A stretch of 64,000 nucleotides of DNA from Gammaproteobacteria bacterium (lineage in GTDB: Bacteria; Pseudomonadota; Gammaproteobacteria; Burkholderiales; Burkholderiaceae_C), in contig JAHIYE010000010.1 in NCBI GenBank assembly GCA_018815325.1, forward strand, positions 163,680 through 227,679. Direction: 5' to 3'. Under the pieces are notes generated by a model, which worked only from the letters and a program-made list of their open reading frames with translations, did no database searches and had not been told where the DNA came from. Positions 25,555-36,623 of the stretch are shown here, one piece after another; the stretch's first letter is position 1, and each line of letters opens with the position of its first letter. Both the position numbers and the translations under genes were made by a program.

Positions 25555-25570
25555 CTTAGACCGTCCGTAG

Positions 25571-25640
25571 GGCCGCCCCAAGGGCGGGATGCGCCCCCTC
25601 GGGGGGCAGCGAATACACGAAGTGAATAGCGTGGGGGAGC
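25571..25640. repeat. dispersed repeat family B, copy 1 (nuoK-nuoL gap)
   Basis: G/C-rich element with CCCCTCGGGGGG, then CAGCGAATACACGAAGTG and a GGGGGAGCATGTTCA end. It shares this order with copy 2 at 34711. It fills nearly the whole nuoK-nuoL spacer, and its last bases provide the nuoK stop codon. Confidence 0.7.
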
Positions 25641-25644
25641 ATGT

Positions 25645-25953
25645 TCAACCCTTAAGCGAATTGAGTTCGTCCACGTTGATGCTGGACTTGTTGCGGAACA
25701 GCAGCACCAGAATGGCCAGGCCAATCGCCGACTCGGCAGCAGCCACGGTCAGGATGAAAAACACGAATATCTGGCCGTGCATGTCACCCAGGTAGTACGA
25801 GAAGGCCACGAAGTTCATGTTGACGGCGAGCAGCATCAGCTCAATCGCCATCAACAAGATGATGAGGTTCTTGCGGTTCAGAAAAATGCCGATCACCGAC
25901 AGGGCAAACAGCATGGCGCCCAGCGAAAGAAAATGTCCAAGTGTCAGGGTCAT
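25645..25953 (-). CDS. nuoK: NADH-quinone oxidoreductase subunit K
   Basis: 102 aa, three helices. Conserved buried glutamates are in [20 protein letters not shown] and [17 protein letters not shown]. Forms part of the E-channel of complex I. Overlaps nuoJ by 4 bp at its start; its stop codon lies in the end of the family B repeat. Confidence 0.96.
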   Translation of the reverse strand: MTLTLGHFLSLGAMLFALSVIGIFLNRKNLIILLMAIELMLLAVNMNFVAFSYYLGDMHGQIFVFFILTVAAAESAIGLAILVLLFRNKSSINVDELNSLKG

Positions 25954-26621
25954 GCTTTTTTCTCCGGCACGTTGGCGGCGGCCTCGGGCACGACCTCGGC
26001 CACATGCGGCTGCACCTGGGTCGCAGCCAGCTTGACCAGTTGCATCCGGTCTTTGGCCTTGACGCGAACCTGGTCAGCCGTGTTGATGAACTTGCTGTCC
26101 TTACGCTCACGCAAGGTCAACGCGATGGCGGCCACAATCGCCACCAGCAGGATCACGGCGGCAATCTGCACCGGATAGATGTATTGCGAATAGAGCAGCT
26201 TGCCAAGTTCCTTGGTGTTGGATATCTCCAGCACAGGCTGTCCAATCACGGCAGCCATCTTGGGTTCTTCCGATATCCGGAAGCCGCCCATCAGCACCGC
26301 AGCCATTTCAAGCGCGATGAGCGTGCCAACGGTCGCAGCCAGGGGGAATGCTTTCCAGAAGCCTTGCCGCATGCTGTCGATGTTGATATCAAGCATCATC
26401 ACCACGAACAGGAACAGCACCATCACGGCACCCACGTAGACCAGCACCAGGGTGATGGCCAGGAACTCCGCCTTGAGCAGCATCCAGACCATCGCCGCCT
26501 GGAAAAAGGCCAAGACCAGATACAAGGCGGCATGCACCGGGTTGCGCGCCGTGACGACACGAAACGCGGCAAACAGCAGCACTGCTGAAAAAACGTAGAA
26601 CAGACCGGTTTTGACATCCAT
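25950..26621 (-). CDS. nuoJ: NADH-quinone oxidoreductase subunit J
   Basis: 223 aa with five membrane helices. The family block [19 protein letters not shown] (helix 3, which contains the pi-bulge of complex I) is present. The C-terminal tail (about residues 170-223) is hydrophilic, Lys/Ala-rich and longer than in E. coli. Membrane-arm subunit next to nuoH and nuoK. Confidence 0.95.
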   Translation of the reverse strand: MDVKTGLFYVFSAVLLFAAFRVVTARNPVHAALYLVLAFFQAAMVWMLLKAEFLAITLVLVYVGAVMVLFLFVVMMLDINIDSMRQGFWKAFPLAATVGTLIALEMAAVLMGGFRISEEPKMAAVIGQPVLEISNTKELGKLLYSQYIYPVQIAAVILLVAIVAAIALTLRERKDSKFINTADQVRVKAKDRMQLVKLAATQVQPHVAEVVPEAAANVPEKKA

Positions 26622-26647
26622 GGGTAAAGCTTCTTTCGGGCAATCGG

Positions 26648-27175
26648 TCAGCGGTACTTGGCATCTGCCGCCTTGCTGGCAGCAATTTCGTTTTCGTAAC
26701 GATCGCCAACAGCCAGCAGCATGTCCTTGGTGAAATAGAGGTCACCGCGCTTCTCACCGTGGTATTCAAAAATATGGGTTTCGACGATTGAATCCACCGG
26801 GCAGCTCTCCTCGCAGAAACCACAGAAGATGCACTTGGTCAGGTCGATGTCATAACGCGTGGTGCGGCGGGAGCCGTCATCGCGCACATCGGATTCGATC
26901 GTGATCGCCATGGCCGGACAGACCGCCTCACACAGTTTGCAGGCAATGCAGCGCTCTTCGCCATTTTCATAGCGGCGCAGGGCATGCAGGCCCCTGAAAC
27001 GCGGACTCAGCGGCGTCTTTTCCTCAGGGAACTGCACCGTGATCTTGCGCTTGAACATGTACTTGCCTGTCACGGCCATGCCCTTGAACAACTCCAACAG
27101 CAGAAAGCTGGAGGCGAAGTCACGCAGGGAGAACGACGAGACGTTGGCGGGGTTCGAGGAGGCTACAGCAGTCAT
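26648..27175 (-). CDS. nuoI: NADH-quinone oxidoreductase subunit I (two 4Fe-4S clusters)
   Basis: 175 aa. Two ferredoxin motifs, [12 protein letters not shown] and [12 protein letters not shown], bind clusters N6a and N6b, passing electrons from NuoG to NuoB. An amphipathic N-terminal helix ([20 protein letters not shown]) attaches it to the membrane arm. 12 bp after nuoH. Confidence 0.97.
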   Translation of the reverse strand: MTAVASSNPANVSSFSLRDFASSFLLLELFKGMAVTGKYMFKRKITVQFPEEKTPLSPRFRGLHALRRYENGEERCIACKLCEAVCPAMAITIESDVRDDGSRRTTRYDIDLTKCIFCGFCEESCPVDSIVETHIFEYHGEKRGDLYFTKDMLLAVGDRYENEIAASKAADAKYR

Positions 27176-27187
27176 TTCAGCACCATC

Positions 27188-28270
27188 TCATTTCCAGATG
27201 TTCCAGGAGGTCTGCATCCAGCCCCCTACAACCAGCAGCCACACCAGGGTGACCGGAATAAAGACCTTCCAGCCCAGACGCATGATCTGGTCATAGCGGA
27301 AGCGCGGGAAAGTTGCACGGACCCACAGGAACATGGTGGCCACGACAAACGTCTTGAGGCCCAGCCATATCCAGCCCGGAATCCAGTTGAACAGCACACT
27401 GTCAATCGGTGAAATCCAGCCGCCCAGGAACATGGTCACGCACAGGATCGACACCAGGATCATGTTGGCGTACTCAGCCAGGAAGAACATGGCAAATGCC
27501 ATGCCGGAGTACTCGACCATGTGACCAGCCACGATCTCAGACTCGCCTTCCACCACATCAAACGGGTGACGGTTGGTTTCAGCCAGGCCGGCAATGAAAT
27601 ACACAATGAACACCGGGAACAGCGGCAACCAGTTCCATGACAGGAAGTTCAGTCCCATGTCGGCAAACATACCTTTACCCTGACTGAGCACGATATCGGT
27701 CATGTTCATGCTGCCGGCCACCATGAGCACGACCACCAGGCAAAAGCCCATGGCAATCTCATAGCTCACCATCTGGGCCGAAGCGCGCATGGCGCCAAGG
27801 AACGCGTATTTGGAGTTGGAGGCCCAGCCCGCAATGATCACGCCATACACCTCCAGCGAGGTGATGGCCATGAGAAACAGCAAACCGGCGTTCACATTGG
27901 CCAGCGCCACATCAGGCCCAAAAGGCACCACAGCCCAGGCCGCAAGTGCCGGCATGATGGTCATGATGGGGCCGAGCAGGAACAAACCCTTGCTGGCTGC
28001 GGCGGGCATGATGATCTCTTTTGTCAGGAGCTTGAGAGCATCCGCAATGGGGGTCAACAGTCCCATGGGACCCACACGGTTCGGACCGTTGCGCAACTGG
28101 GTGAAGCCGATGGCCTTGCGCTCCCATAGCGTAAGGTAGGCAACGCAACCCATCAGGGGAGCCAGCACCACCACGATTTTGATCAGGGTCCAGATCACCG
28201 GCCAGGCCAACCCTGTCCACCACTCAGCGGCCATCAGCCCCCAACCCGTGTTGTACATGGTGTCAATCAT
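27188..28270 (-). CDS. nuoH: NADH-quinone oxidoreductase subunit H
   Basis: 360 aa with about eight helices. Quinone-cavity motifs are visible: [26 protein letters not shown] split over the first loop, and [19 protein letters not shown] in the middle loop. This subunit forms the quinone channel at the junction of the two arms. Overlaps nuoG by 4 bp. Confidence 0.97.
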   Translation of the reverse strand: MIDTMYNTGWGLMAAEWWTGLAWPVIWTLIKIVVVLAPLMGCVAYLTLWERKAIGFTQLRNGPNRVGPMGLLTPIADALKLLTKEIIMPAAASKGLFLLGPIMTIMPALAAWAVVPFGPDVALANVNAGLLFLMAITSLEVYGVIIAGWASNSKYAFLGAMRASAQMVSYEIAMGFCLVVVLMVAGSMNMTDIVLSQGKGMFADMGLNFLSWNWLPLFPVFIVYFIAGLAETNRHPFDVVEGESEIVAGHMVEYSGMAFAMFFLAEYANMILVSILCVTMFLGGWISPIDSVLFNWIPGWIWLGLKTFVVATMFLWVRATFPRFRYDQIMRLGWKVFIPVTLVWLLVVGGWMQTSWNIWK

Positions 28271-30417
28271 GCGAGTGACTCCTCAGTGGCGTTGGACACT
28301 GCCGCACCACGCGCATCCGCAGTGAGTTGCAGCGACGCGGCACGCCGCACAATGCTGTCGAGTTGGTAAATAGTCGCCACCACGGGTGGCTTGCCAGCAG
28401 GCGTGAGATCGATGTCCGACTGGCTGGCATTGCTCAGGCGAGCGGCGGGGACATGGCTGGCTTCCAATGTGGGCGCCCCCGTGATCTGCGACAACACTTC
28501 CTGCGAAGACTCAAAATCAAAGCCCGGCAACTCGAGCAAATTGGCCAGCACGCGCAGCACCTTCCAGGCAGGACGGGTTTCCGCGAGCGGCTTGACCACG
28601 GCATGGAAGCTTTGGATACGACCTTCAGCGTTGACAAAGCTGCCCGATGTTTCGGTGAAGGGGGCAATCGGCAGCAGCACATCGCTGAATGCCAGGTTGG
28701 CCGACTTGAATGGGCTCAGGGTCACGACCATTTCGCTCTGGTTCAGTGCTGCGGCAGCGGCAGCGCCTGCCGCAGAGTCGAACACCGGCTCGGTGTTCAG
28801 CAAGACGGTCGCCTTCAGACCACCGGCGAGCATTTGACCCGCATGCAGGCCACCAGCGCCAGGCATGGCATTGGCGAACTGCGCCCCCACCGTGTTGGCC
28901 GCCTCACCCAGATAACCCACCGTAGCGCCCGTCTGGGCCGCAATCCAGTTCGCCAGCGTCAACAGACTCGATGCCTTGGCATGGTGCGCAGCGGCATTGC
29001 CCAGCAGAATAGCCTTGCGCTCGCCGCCGAGCAGTGATTTAGCCATTTGCAAGGCCTGGTCGCTGACCTTGCCGGCAGCCGGTGCAGCCACGCCCTTCTC
29101 CTGCGCCACAGCTGCCGCGATATCGGCCAAAACGCTGACCCAATGCGATGCCGGCGACAGTATCGTATTGGCAAGCGGCATCGCCCAGTCAGGCGTGTCG
29201 GCAACAAGTGCGGTGACTGCTGCGCCCATGCGTGCCGCATGCCGGATGCGCAATGCAAACAGCGGATGGTCCTTGCGCAGATTGGAGCCCACCACGAGTA
29301 CGCGCTGCAGTTGGGACAGGCCGGCAACCGGCATGCCAAGATAGCGCACGTCGGTGGTGGCAGCACCGAATTCGGCATGACGCAGACGGTGGTCGATGTT
29401 CTCGCTGCCCAGGCCGCGCATCAACGCGCCTGCCAGGTGCAGCTCCTCCAGCGTGCTGTGCGGGCTGACCAGTGTGCCGATACTCGCCGCACCGTGGGAG
29501 GCCTTGATCTGTTTGAGGCCGTTGGCCACGTATTCCAGTGCCGTCTGCCAGTCCACGGTCTTCCACTCGCCCCCCTGCTTGATCATGGGGGCGGTCAGTC
29601 GCTCATCGCTGTTCAGTGCCTCATAAGAGAAACGGTCACGGTCAGAGATCCAGCATTCGTTGATGGCTTCGTTCTCAAAGGGCACGACGCGCATGACCTT
29701 GTTGCCTTTGACCTGAACAATCAGGTTGGCGCCGGTCGAATCGTGCGGGCTCACCGACTTGCGCCGGCTCAGTTCCCAGGTACGGGCGCTATAGCGGAAA
29801 GGCTTGCTGGTCAGCGCACCCACCGGGCAGATATCAATCATGTTGCCCGACAGCTCCGAATCGATGGTGTCGTTCACGATGGTGGTGATCTCGGAATGCT
29901 CGCCACGGTGAATCATGCCGAGTTCCATCACGCCAGCCACTTCCTGGCCAAAACGAACGCAGCGCGTGCAGTGGATGCAGCGGCTCATCTCCTCCATCGA
30001 GATCAACGGCCCCACATCCTTGTGGAACACCACGCGTTTTTCCTCTTCGTAGCGTGAAGTCGAACCGCCGTAGCCAACAGCCAGATCCTGCAGCTGGCAC
30101 TCACCGCCCTGATCGCAGATCGGACAGTCCAGCGGATGGTTGATCAGCAGAAACTCCATCACCGATTTCTGCGCCTTGATGGCTTTCTCACTCTTGGTAC
30201 GCACGATCATGCCCTGCGTCACGGGAGTGGCACAGGCCGGCATCGGTTTGGGCGCCTTCTCTACATCAACCAGGCACATGCGGCAGTTGGCCGCGATGCT
30301 GAGCTTCTTGTGATAGCAGAAATGCGGGATATAGGTGCCAGCCTTGTCGGCCGCATGCATGATCATGCTGCCTTCAGTGATCTCTACCTTCTTGCCGTCG
30401 AGTTCGATTTCAACCAT
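28267..30417 (-). CDS. nuoG: NADH-quinone oxidoreductase subunit G
   Basis: 716 aa. N-terminal [2Fe-2S] domain (Cys in [22 protein letters not shown] and PACATPV), His-Cys 4Fe-4S domain ([18 protein letters not shown]), and a further 4Fe-4S site ([14 protein letters not shown]). It then has a molybdopterin-oxidoreductase-like C-terminal domain that no longer carries a cofactor. Conducts electrons from NuoF/E toward NuoI. 14 bp separate it from nuoF. Confidence 0.96.
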   Translation of the reverse strand: MVEIELDGKKVEITEGSMIMHAADKAGTYIPHFCYHKKLSIAANCRMCLVDVEKAPKPMPACATPVTQGMIVRTKSEKAIKAQKSVMEFLLINHPLDCPICDQGGECQLQDLAVGYGGSTSRYEEEKRVVFHKDVGPLISMEEMSRCIHCTRCVRFGQEVAGVMELGMIHRGEHSEITTIVNDTIDSELSGNMIDICPVGALTSKPFRYSARTWELSRRKSVSPHDSTGANLIVQVKGNKVMRVVPFENEAINECWISDRDRFSYEALNSDERLTAPMIKQGGEWKTVDWQTALEYVANGLKQIKASHGAASIGTLVSPHSTLEELHLAGALMRGLGSENIDHRLRHAEFGAATTDVRYLGMPVAGLSQLQRVLVVGSNLRKDHPLFALRIRHAARMGAAVTALVADTPDWAMPLANTILSPASHWVSVLADIAAAVAQEKGVAAPAAGKVSDQALQMAKSLLGGERKAILLGNAAAHHAKASSLLTLANWIAAQTGATVGYLGEAANTVGAQFANAMPGAGGLHAGQMLAGGLKATVLLNTEPVFDSAAGAAAAAALNQSEMVVTLSPFKSANLAFSDVLLPIAPFTETSGSFVNAEGRIQSFHAVVKPLAETRPAWKVLRVLANLLELPGFDFESSQEVLSQITGAPTLEASHVPAARLSNASQSDIDLTPAGKPPVVATIYQLDSIVRRAASLQLTADARGAAVSNATEESLA

Positions 30418-30431
30418 ATTGGATTGCCTGC

Positions 30432-31787
30432 TCAGACGTAGGCTGGGACCATGCAGGTCTTGTGCTCTACGTGGTATTCAAATTCGTGCCGGTAATGCTT
30501 GATCATGGCCCGCACCGGCATGGCGGCAGCGTCGCCCAGCGCGCAGATAGTGCGCCCTTGAATGTTGTCAGCCACCGAGTTGAGCAGGTCCATGTCGCTT
30601 GGCCGCCCATGACCTGTCTCGATACGGTCCACCATGCGTGACAGCCAGCCCGTCCCCTCACGACAGGGCGTGCACTGACCACAGGACTCGTGCATGTAGA
30701 AATAACTCAGACGCTGCAGCGACTTGACCATGCAACGGCTGTCATCCATCACGATCACGGCGCCCGAACCGAGCATGGAGCCAGCCTTGGCAATGGAGTC
30801 GTAATCCATGGTGCAGTCCATCATGATGGATGCGGGCAGCACGGGTGACGAAGAGCCGCCAGGAATCACAGCCTTGAGCTGACGTCCCTTGCGCACGCCG
30901 CCAGCAATTTCAAGCAGCTTGGCAAACGGTGTACCCATTGGCACTTCGTAGTTGCCGGGCAACTCGACATCGCCTGAGACCGAATAGATCTTGGTGCCGC
31001 CGTTATTGGGCTTGCCACAATCGAGGTAGGCTTGGCCGCCATTGCGGATGATCCAGGGCACGGCCGCGAAGGTTTCGGTGTTATTGATGGTGGTGGGCTT
31101 GCCATAGAGGCCGAAGCTTGCAGGAAAAGGCGGCTTGAAGCGGGGTTGGCCCTTCTTGCCTTCAAGCGATTCGAGCAGCGCGGTTTCTTCGCCGCAGATG
31201 TAGGCGCCAAAGCCATGGGACGCATGCAACTGGAAAGAGAAAGTGCTGCCCAGGATGTTGTCACCCAGCAGACCTGCCGCACGCGCCTCTTCCAGTGCCT
31301 CTTCAAAGCGGTCGTAGCTCGCGAAGATTTCGCCGTGGATGTAGTTGTAGCCTACGCTGATGCCCATGGCATAAGCGGCGATGGCCATGCCTTCGATCAC
31401 GATATGGGGGTTGAACTGCAGTATGTCGCGGTCCTTGCAGGTACCGGGCTCGCCCTCGTCGGAGTTGCAGACCAGGTATTTCTGACCCGGAAACTGGCGC
31501 GGCATGAAGCTCCACTTCAGGCCGGTGGGAAAACCGGCACCACCACGGCCACGCAAGGCAGATTCCTTCACCGTGGCGATAACCTGATCCTGCGTGAGGC
31601 CTTCGCCACCATCCTTGCCGAGGATTTTGCGCAGAGCCTGGTAGCCACCACGAGCCTCATAGTCCTTGAGCCGCCAGTTCGAACCGTTGAGGTCCGAATA
31701 AATCTGCGGGTTGATATGGCGACCATGGAAACAGGTCTCGATACCTGCAGCCTGGAACTGGGAGAGAATTTTTTCAGCTGACATCAC
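30432..31787 (-). CDS. nuoF: NADH-quinone oxidoreductase subunit F (NADH/FMN binding)
   Basis: 451 aa. FMN/NADH site [17 protein letters not shown], the [15 protein letters not shown] loop, and the N3 cluster motif [12 protein letters not shown] are complete. It oxidises NADH at the tip of the peripheral arm. Start overlaps the nuoE stop by 4 bp. Confidence 0.97.
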   Translation of the reverse strand: MMSAEKILSQFQAAGIETCFHGRHINPQIYSDLNGSNWRLKDYEARGGYQALRKILGKDGGEGLTQDQVIATVKESALRGRGGAGFPTGLKWSFMPRQFPGQKYLVCNSDEGEPGTCKDRDILQFNPHIVIEGMAIAAYAMGISVGYNYIHGEIFASYDRFEEALEEARAAGLLGDNILGSTFSFQLHASHGFGAYICGEETALLESLEGKKGQPRFKPPFPASFGLYGKPTTINNTETFAAVPWIIRNGGQAYLDCGKPNNGGTKIYSVSGDVELPGNYEVPMGTPFAKLLEIAGGVRKGRQLKAVIPGGSSSPVLPASIMMDCTMDYDSIAKAGSMLGSGAVIVMDDSRCMVKSLQRLSYFYMHESCGQCTPCREGTGWLSRMVDRIETGHGRPSDMDLLNSVADNIQGRTICALGDAAAMPVRAMIKHYRHEFEYHVEHKTCMVPAYV

Positions 31788-32332
31788 TTGGTCCCCGCCG
31801 AAGAACTGGAGGCTGCGGCCTCTGCCCGCAAACCGTCGACCAATTGATCCAGTTTGTCGTTACTCATGAAACTGCACATGGCGCGGTCATTGACCAGCAT
31901 CACAGGAGAGTCGGCGCAAGCACCCAGGCATTCACTTTGCTGCAGGGTGAACAGGCCGTCGGCCGTCGTTTCGCCCATGGCAATCCCGAGCTTGTGCTCC
32001 AGGTGCTTCAACGCCTTGCTGCCATCGCGCAACTGGCATGGCAGGTTGGTGCACACATTGAGCTTGTAACGACCAACAGGATGCTGGTTGTACATGTTGT
32101 AGAAGGTCGTAACTTCATGCACGGCGATCACAGGCATGCCCAGATAGTCGGCAACCGCCTTCTCGTTCTCGATGCTGACATGACCCAACTCCTGCTGCAC
32201 AATGGCCAGACAGGCCATGACAGCGGATTGCTTCTGCTCTGCGGGGTACTTGGCGACTTCCCTGGCGAAGCGCGCACGCATCGACTCGGAAAGAGATGGT
32301 GTACCCGCTTGTTTTGTGGATTCAGCGGTCAT
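31784..32332 (-). CDS. nuoE: NADH-quinone oxidoreductase subunit E
   Basis: 182 aa thioredoxin-like [2Fe-2S] protein. The four cysteines are in [11 protein letters not shown] and [13 protein letters not shown], binding cluster N1a next to NuoF. The Ala/Ser-rich C-terminus is dispensable-looking. It overlaps nuoD and nuoF by 4 bp each. Confidence 0.96.
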   Translation of the reverse strand: MTAESTKQAGTPSLSESMRARFAREVAKYPAEQKQSAVMACLAIVQQELGHVSIENEKAVADYLGMPVIAVHEVTTFYNMYNQHPVGRYKLNVCTNLPCQLRDGSKALKHLEHKLGIAMGETTADGLFTLQQSECLGACADSPVMLVNDRAMCSFMSNDKLDQLVDGLRAEAAASSSSAGTK

Positions 32333-33582
32333 CGATCAATCTCTCCAAACACAATATCCATGGTGCCGATGATGGCAACAGCATCGGCAATCATGTGGCC
32401 ACGCGCCAGTTCATCCATGCCAGCCAGATGGGCAAAGCCAGGGGCGCGAATCTTGAGGCGATAAGGCTTGTTGGCGCCGTCGCTCACGAGGTAAATGCCG
32501 AATTCACCTTTGGGGTGCTCAACTGCAGCATAGGCCTCGCCCTCGGGCACGTGGAAGCCCTCGGTAAACAGCTTGAAATGGTGGATCAGGTCCTCCATGT
32601 TCGACTTCATGCCTTCGCGTGCCGGCGCAGCTACCTTGTGGTTGTCGGTGATGACAGGACCGGGGTTGCCACGCAGCCACTTCACACACTGCTGGATGAT
32701 GCGGTTGGACTGGCGCATCTCTTCCACACGCACCAGATAGCGGTCATAACAATCACCCGTCTTGCCTACCGGAATGTCGAAATCCATGCGGTCGTACACA
32801 TCGTAGGGTTGCTTCTTGCGCAAATCCCAGGCCACGCCGGAACCACGCAGCATGGCACCGGTAAAGCCCATGTTCATGGCACGCTCCGGCGTCACCACGC
32901 CAATGCCCACGGTGCGCTGCTTCCAGATACGGTTGTCCGTCAGCAGGGTTTCATATTCATCGACATAGGCGGGGAACTTGGCACAGAAGTTATCAATGAA
33001 GTCAAGCAGGGAGCCTTGCCGATTTTCATTGAGTTCGGCCATGGCCTTCGCATTGCGGATCTTGTTGGCCTTGTACTGCGGCATGGTGTCCGGCAGGTCG
33101 CGGTACACACCGCCAGGACGGAAGTACGCCGCATGCATGCGCGCACCAGACACAGCCTCGTACATGTCGAACAAATCCTCCCGCTCACGGAAGCAGTAGA
33201 TCAGGATGTTCATGGCGCCGCAGTCGAAGCCGTGCGCCCCCAACCACATCAGGTGGTTGAGCAATCGCGTGATCTCGGCAAACATCACACGGATGTATTG
33301 CGCACGGAGGGGCACATCAATCTGCAACAGCTTTTCGATGGCCAGACAGTAGGCGTGCTCGTTGCTCATCATCGACACATAGTCGAGACGATCCATATAG
33401 GGCAAGGACTGGATATAGGTCTTGCTCTCGGCCAGCTTTTCCGTGGCCCGGTGCAACAGGCCGATATGCGGATCAGCGCGCTGGACGACTTCGCCGTCAA
33501 GCTCAAGCACAAGTCGCAACACACCGTGTGCCGCGGGGTGCTGGGGCCCAAAGTTGAGCGTGTAATTCTTGATTTCTGCCAT
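32329..33582 (-). CDS. nuoD: NADH-quinone oxidoreductase subunit D (49-kDa type)
   Basis: 417 aa, [NiFe]-hydrogenase-like fold. It begins [29 protein letters not shown] (conserved GPQHPAAHG at the quinone site), then [15 protein letters not shown], and ends DIVFGEIDR. With NuoB and NuoH it forms the quinone pocket. Separate from nuoC here, unlike the fused NuoCD of E. coli. Confidence 0.97.
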   Translation of the reverse strand: MAEIKNYTLNFGPQHPAAHGVLRLVLELDGEVVQRADPHIGLLHRATEKLAESKTYIQSLPYMDRLDYVSMMSNEHAYCLAIEKLLQIDVPLRAQYIRVMFAEITRLLNHLMWLGAHGFDCGAMNILIYCFREREDLFDMYEAVSGARMHAAYFRPGGVYRDLPDTMPQYKANKIRNAKAMAELNENRQGSLLDFIDNFCAKFPAYVDEYETLLTDNRIWKQRTVGIGVVTPERAMNMGFTGAMLRGSGVAWDLRKKQPYDVYDRMDFDIPVGKTGDCYDRYLVRVEEMRQSNRIIQQCVKWLRGNPGPVITDNHKVAAPAREGMKSNMEDLIHHFKLFTEGFHVPEGEAYAAVEHPKGEFGIYLVSDGANKPYRLKIRAPGFAHLAGMDELARGHMIADAVAIIGTMDIVFGEIDR

Positions 33583-33584
33583 GA

Positions 33585-34193
33585 TTAATGCAACCCGCCG
33601 TAGTTGTCTTCACGGATGATGCGCGGCGTGATCTCGCGCGGCTCGATCGTGACAGGCTGGTAGATGACGCGCTTTTGCTCAGCGTCGTAGCGCATCTCGA
33701 CATGGCCACTGACCGGAAAATCCTTGCGGAAAGGATGACCAATGAAGCCGTAGTCGGTAAGTATGCGGCGCAGGTCGACGTGGCCATCGAACACGATGCC
33801 GAACAGGTCGAACGCTTCGCGTTCAAACCAGTTGGCTGCATTCCATACACTACAAACCGAGTCCACTACCGGCATGTCGTCATCAGGCGCAAACACCTTG
33901 AGCCGCAGACGCTGGTTCAGGCTCACCGACAACAGGTGCGACACCACACAGTAGCGCAGCCCGTCATAGGCACCCTCCTTGTATTCGGAATAGTCGACCC
34001 CGCAGAGGTCAATCAGTTGTTCAAACTGGCAGCCGGGGGATTTTTGCAGTATTTGTGCAGCAGCCAGATAATCCGCCGCAGCCACGACGACCGTGACTTC
34101 GCCAAGCGCGACGTCAATACGCCTGACCTTGGCGCCCAGCGCAGAGGCAACCGTTTCTTTGAGCGCGTCAGGGTTTACAGCAAAAGCAGTCAT
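33585..34193 (-). CDS. nuoC: NADH-quinone oxidoreductase subunit C (30-kDa type)
   Basis: 202 aa. Conserved ERE(A/V)[22 protein letters not shown] block ([12 protein letters not shown]) followed by [24 protein letters not shown]. Structural subunit of the hydrophilic arm. Stops 2 bp before nuoD. Confidence 0.96.
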   Translation of the reverse strand: MTAFAVNPDALKETVASALGAKVRRIDVALGEVTVVVAAADYLAAAQILQKSPGCQFEQLIDLCGVDYSEYKEGAYDGLRYCVVSHLLSVSLNQRLRLKVFAPDDDMPVVDSVCSVWNAANWFEREAFDLFGIVFDGHVDLRRILTDYGFIGHPFRKDFPVSGHVEMRYDAEQKRVIYQPVTIEPREITPRIIREDNYGGLH

Positions 34194-34203
34194 TCAAAAC
34201 CCC

Positions 34204-34680
34204 TTATGCACGCGCAATGGTGTTGGTGCGGCGAATCTTCTGCTGCAACTGGATGATGCCGTACAGCAAGGCCTCGGCGGTCGGCGGGCAACCCGGCACA
34301 TACACATCCACCGGGACGATGCGGTCACAGCCGCGCACCACGGAATAACTGTAGTGGTAATAGCCGCCACCATTGGCACACGAGCCCATGGACAGGACCC
34401 AGCGCGGCTCGCTCATCTGGTCATAAACCTTGCGCAGCGCAGGCGCCATCTTGTTGCACAGCGTGCCTGCCACAATCATCAGATCGGACTGACGCGGACT
34501 CGGGCGAAACAGCATGCCGAAACGGTCGATGTCGTAACGCGCAGCACCGGCATGCATCATCTCCACCGCACAACAGGCCAGACCAAAGGTCATGGGCCAG
34601 AGTGAGCCGGTTTTGGCCCAGTTCACCACCGAGTCATAACTCGTGGTGACAAAGCCCTCTTTCATCACGCCTTCAATCAT
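34204..34680 (-). CDS. nuoB: NADH-quinone oxidoreductase subunit B (N2 cluster)
   Basis: 158 aa from ATG 34680 ([14 protein letters not shown]). A longer in-frame start at 34773 would translate the family B repeat. N2 cluster cysteines are in [23 protein letters not shown] and [12 protein letters not shown]. Passes electrons to quinone. Separated from nuoA by a 108-bp gap that holds the repeat. Confidence 0.97.
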   Translation of the reverse strand: MIEGVMKEGFVTTSYDSVVNWAKTGSLWPMTFGLACCAVEMMHAGAARYDIDRFGMLFRPSPRQSDLMIVAGTLCNKMAPALRKVYDQMSEPRWVLSMGSCANGGGYYHYSYSVVRGCDRIVPVDVYVPGCPPTAEALLYGIIQLQQKIRRTNTIARA

Positions 34681-34710
34681 TGCATCAATCCTTATTGAAA
34701 TGTGCAGTCG

Positions 34711-34790
34711 CCGCCGCGCTGCCCCAAGGCGACTGAGCCCCTTCGGAGAGCAACGCAGCACACGAAGTGGCAAACCTGGGGGGCATGTTC
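34711..34790. repeat. dispersed repeat family B, copy 2 (nuoA-nuoB gap)
   Basis: GCTGCCCCAAGGCGACTGAGCCCCTTCGGAG..., then CAGCACACGAAGTGG and a GGGGGGCATGTTCA end. The layout and orientation are the same as copy 1, and its last bases again supply the stop codon of the upstream gene, here nuoA. Confidence 0.7.
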
Positions 34791-35148
34791 ATTCCCAGTC
34801 AAGGGCGCCTTTTTTCCACTCGTAAATAAAACCTACGACCAGAATGCCCAGAAAAACGACGGCCGCCCAGAAACCCAGGCCACCAATCTCCTTGAGTGCC
34901 ACCGCCCAGGGAAACAGGAAAGCAATTTCAAGGTCGAAAAGAATGAACAGGATGGCGACGAGGTAGTAGCGCACATCGAATTTCATGCGCGCGTCTTCGA
35001 ACGCTTCGAAGCCACACTCGTAAGGGGAATTTTTGGCAGCGTCAGGGCGGTTGGGGCCAAGAAGATAGCCCAGCACCTGGGGGATGACCCCGACCGCGAT
35101 ACCGACCAAGATGAACAAAAGAACGGGGAGGTACTGATCGAGGTTCAT
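34789..35148 (-). CDS. nuoA: NADH-quinone oxidoreductase subunit A
   Basis: 119 aa with three helices. Family block [41 protein letters not shown] (seen as PYECGFEAF and [13 protein letters not shown]) is clear. First gene of the nuo operon, beginning 60 bp after the tRNA-Leu gene on the same strand. Confidence 0.97.
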   Translation of the reverse strand: MNLDQYLPVLLFILVGIAVGVIPQVLGYLLGPNRPDAAKNSPYECGFEAFEDARMKFDVRYYLVAILFILFDLEIAFLFPWAVALKEIGGLGFWAAVVFLGILVVGFIYEWKKGALDWE

Positions 35149-35173
35149 CTTGTCGTTCTGATCACCGCATTTG

Positions 35174-35198
35174 CCTGCTCATGAAAACCATGAGCAGG
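35174..35198 (-). promoter_or_regulatory. hairpin between tRNA-Leu and nuoA
   Basis: CCTGCTCATG-AAAAC-CATGAGCAGG, a perfect 10-bp stem, 10 bp downstream of the tRNA 3' end and 25 bp upstream of nuoA. There is no strong T-run, so it may mark tRNA 3' processing or attenuation into nuoA rather than a full terminator. Confidence 0.45.
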
Positions 35199-35207
35199 TC
35201 ATTTGAT

Positions 35208-35292
35208 TGGTGCCGTCGGCGAGACTCGAACTCGCACAGCTTTCGCCACTACCCCCTCAAGATAGCGTGTCTACCAATTTCACCACGACGGC
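35208..35292 (-). tRNA. tRNA-Leu (anticodon GAG)
   Basis: 85 nt on the minus strand including an encoded CCA. The acceptor arm GCCGTCG pairs with CGACGGC. The D-arm is GTGAAATTGGTAGACAC, the anticodon stem CTATC/GGTAG encloses the loop TTGAGGG (anticodon GAG), a long class II variable arm follows (GTGGCGAAAGCTGTGC region), and the T-arm contains GTTCGAGTC. The secG-tRNA-Leu-nuoA order is a common betaproteobacterial arrangement. Confidence 0.95.
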
Positions 35293-35407
35293 GGCTGAGG
35301 TGTCCGGATTGCATGAGGAGTCTTGCGACCAGGGCTTTCCAGACAGACTTTGAGTTTAACCTGAAATCACCCTGTTTCCCGCAGGAGAAAGGCAATTTTC
35401 AGGATAC

Positions 35408-35845
35408 TTACTTCGAAGGAATCTGCCCAGCCCCCGTGGCGGGCACGACTGGTGCCGGAACAGGTGCTGCAGGCGCCTGGGCAGGTGGTACTGTGCTGCC
35501 AGGAATCTGCGACGCAGGACCCGTATCCACCGGCGCAGTCGTTGGTGCAGGCGCAGGTGCGGTCAAGCCAGCACGATCCAGCACACTGCCCGAACTCTGA
35601 GGATGCAGATTGCCCAGGTAAGCCAGCAACAAGGTACAGACGAAAAATATGGTGGCCAGCACGGCCGTGGTGCGCGAAAGGAAGTTGGCACTGCCACTTG
35701 CGCCAAACAGACTGCCAGATCCACCGCTACCGAACGCAGCGCCCATGTCCGCGCCCTTTCCGTGTTGAATCAGGATCAGACCGATCATGGCCAGCGCCGA
35801 CAGCATCTGCACGGCAAGGATGATGGTCAAAACAAGGTTATTCAT
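35408..35845 (-). CDS. secG: preprotein translocase subunit SecG
   Basis: 145 aa. Two membrane helices flank the conserved cytoplasmic loop IQHGKGADMGAAFGSGGSGSLFGASGSANFLSR-type (seen as QHGKGADMGAAFGSG and SANFLSRTTA). The C-terminal 55 residues are a Pro/Ala/Val-rich low-complexity tail, longer than in E. coli SecG, as often in Burkholderiales. Supports SecYEG-dependent export. 37 bp after tpiA, upstream of the tRNA. Confidence 0.95.
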   Translation of the reverse strand: MNNLVLTIILAVQMLSALAMIGLILIQHGKGADMGAAFGSGGSGSLFGASGSANFLSRTTAVLATIFFVCTLLLAYLGNLHPQSSGSVLDRAGLTAPAPAPTTAPVDTGPASQIPGSTVPPAQAPAAPVPAPVVPATGAGQIPSK

Positions 35846-35882
35846 TCTCTACTCCTAAATATCTAGCAAACTGCGTTCCGCT

Positions 35883-36623
35883 TCAATGCGCTGCAGCAAT
35901 GATCTTCAAAAAGTCCGGGGCCTTGAGCGAAGCACCGCCCACCAGCCCGCCATCGATATCGGGCTGCGCGAGCAGCTCAGCGGCATTGGCTGCGTTCATG
36001 CTGCCACCGTACAGAATCTGGATGCGCTGGGCCTGCGGCGTGGCCGCCTTGAGTTGCGCGCGCAGCACGGCATGCACCTGTTGCGCCTGCTCGGGTGTCG
36101 CCGTCTTGCCCGTGCCAATTGCCCACACGGGCTCGTAAGCCACCACAATTTCGCTGATGCAATGCCCGTTGGCATGGATCACGGCAGCAAGCTGACGCTT
36201 GACCACTTCTTCGGTTTTACCCGCCTCGCGCTCGGCCAGTGTTTCGCCCACACACACGATCGGCGTGATGCCCGCTGCGAGTGCCCTGCCGACTTTGGCC
36301 GCAACCTGCGCATCGCTCTCGCCATGGTATTGACGCCGCTCGGAATGTCCCACGATGGCATAGCGCACCGCGAAGTCCTTCAGCATGGTCGCTGAAATTT
36401 CACCGGTATAAGCGCCAGCTTCATGCGCCGACACATCCTGGGCACCCAACTCGATCGGGCTGCCCGTCACCAGCACCTGGACTTGCGCCAGATAGACCGC
36501 AGGCACGCAGACCGCAATGGCACATGCCGGATCACGGACGCCAGACAGCAACTCCTGCAGCAGCACCGCATTGGCTGCAACGTCGCCATTCATCTTCCAG
36601 TTGCCGGCAATGAGTTTCTTCAT
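35883..36623 (-). CDS. tpiA: triosephosphate isomerase
   Basis: 246 aa TIM barrel. Catalytic Lys in AGNWKMNGD, His in [12 protein letters not shown], Glu in [15 protein letters not shown], and the phosphate loop [15 protein letters not shown]. Interconverts dihydroxyacetone phosphate and glyceraldehyde 3-phosphate. Overlaps the quinone oxidoreductase gene by 4 bp. Confidence 0.97.
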   Translation of the reverse strand: MKKLIAGNWKMNGDVAANAVLLQELLSGVRDPACAIAVCVPAVYLAQVQVLVTGSPIELGAQDVSAHEAGAYTGEISATMLKDFAVRYAIVGHSERRQYHGESDAQVAAKVGRALAAGITPIVCVGETLAEREAGKTEEVVKRQLAAVIHANGHCISEIVVAYEPVWAIGTGKTATPEQAQQVHAVLRAQLKAATPQAQRIQILYGGSMNAANAAELLAQPDIDGGLVGGASLKAPDFLKIIAAAH

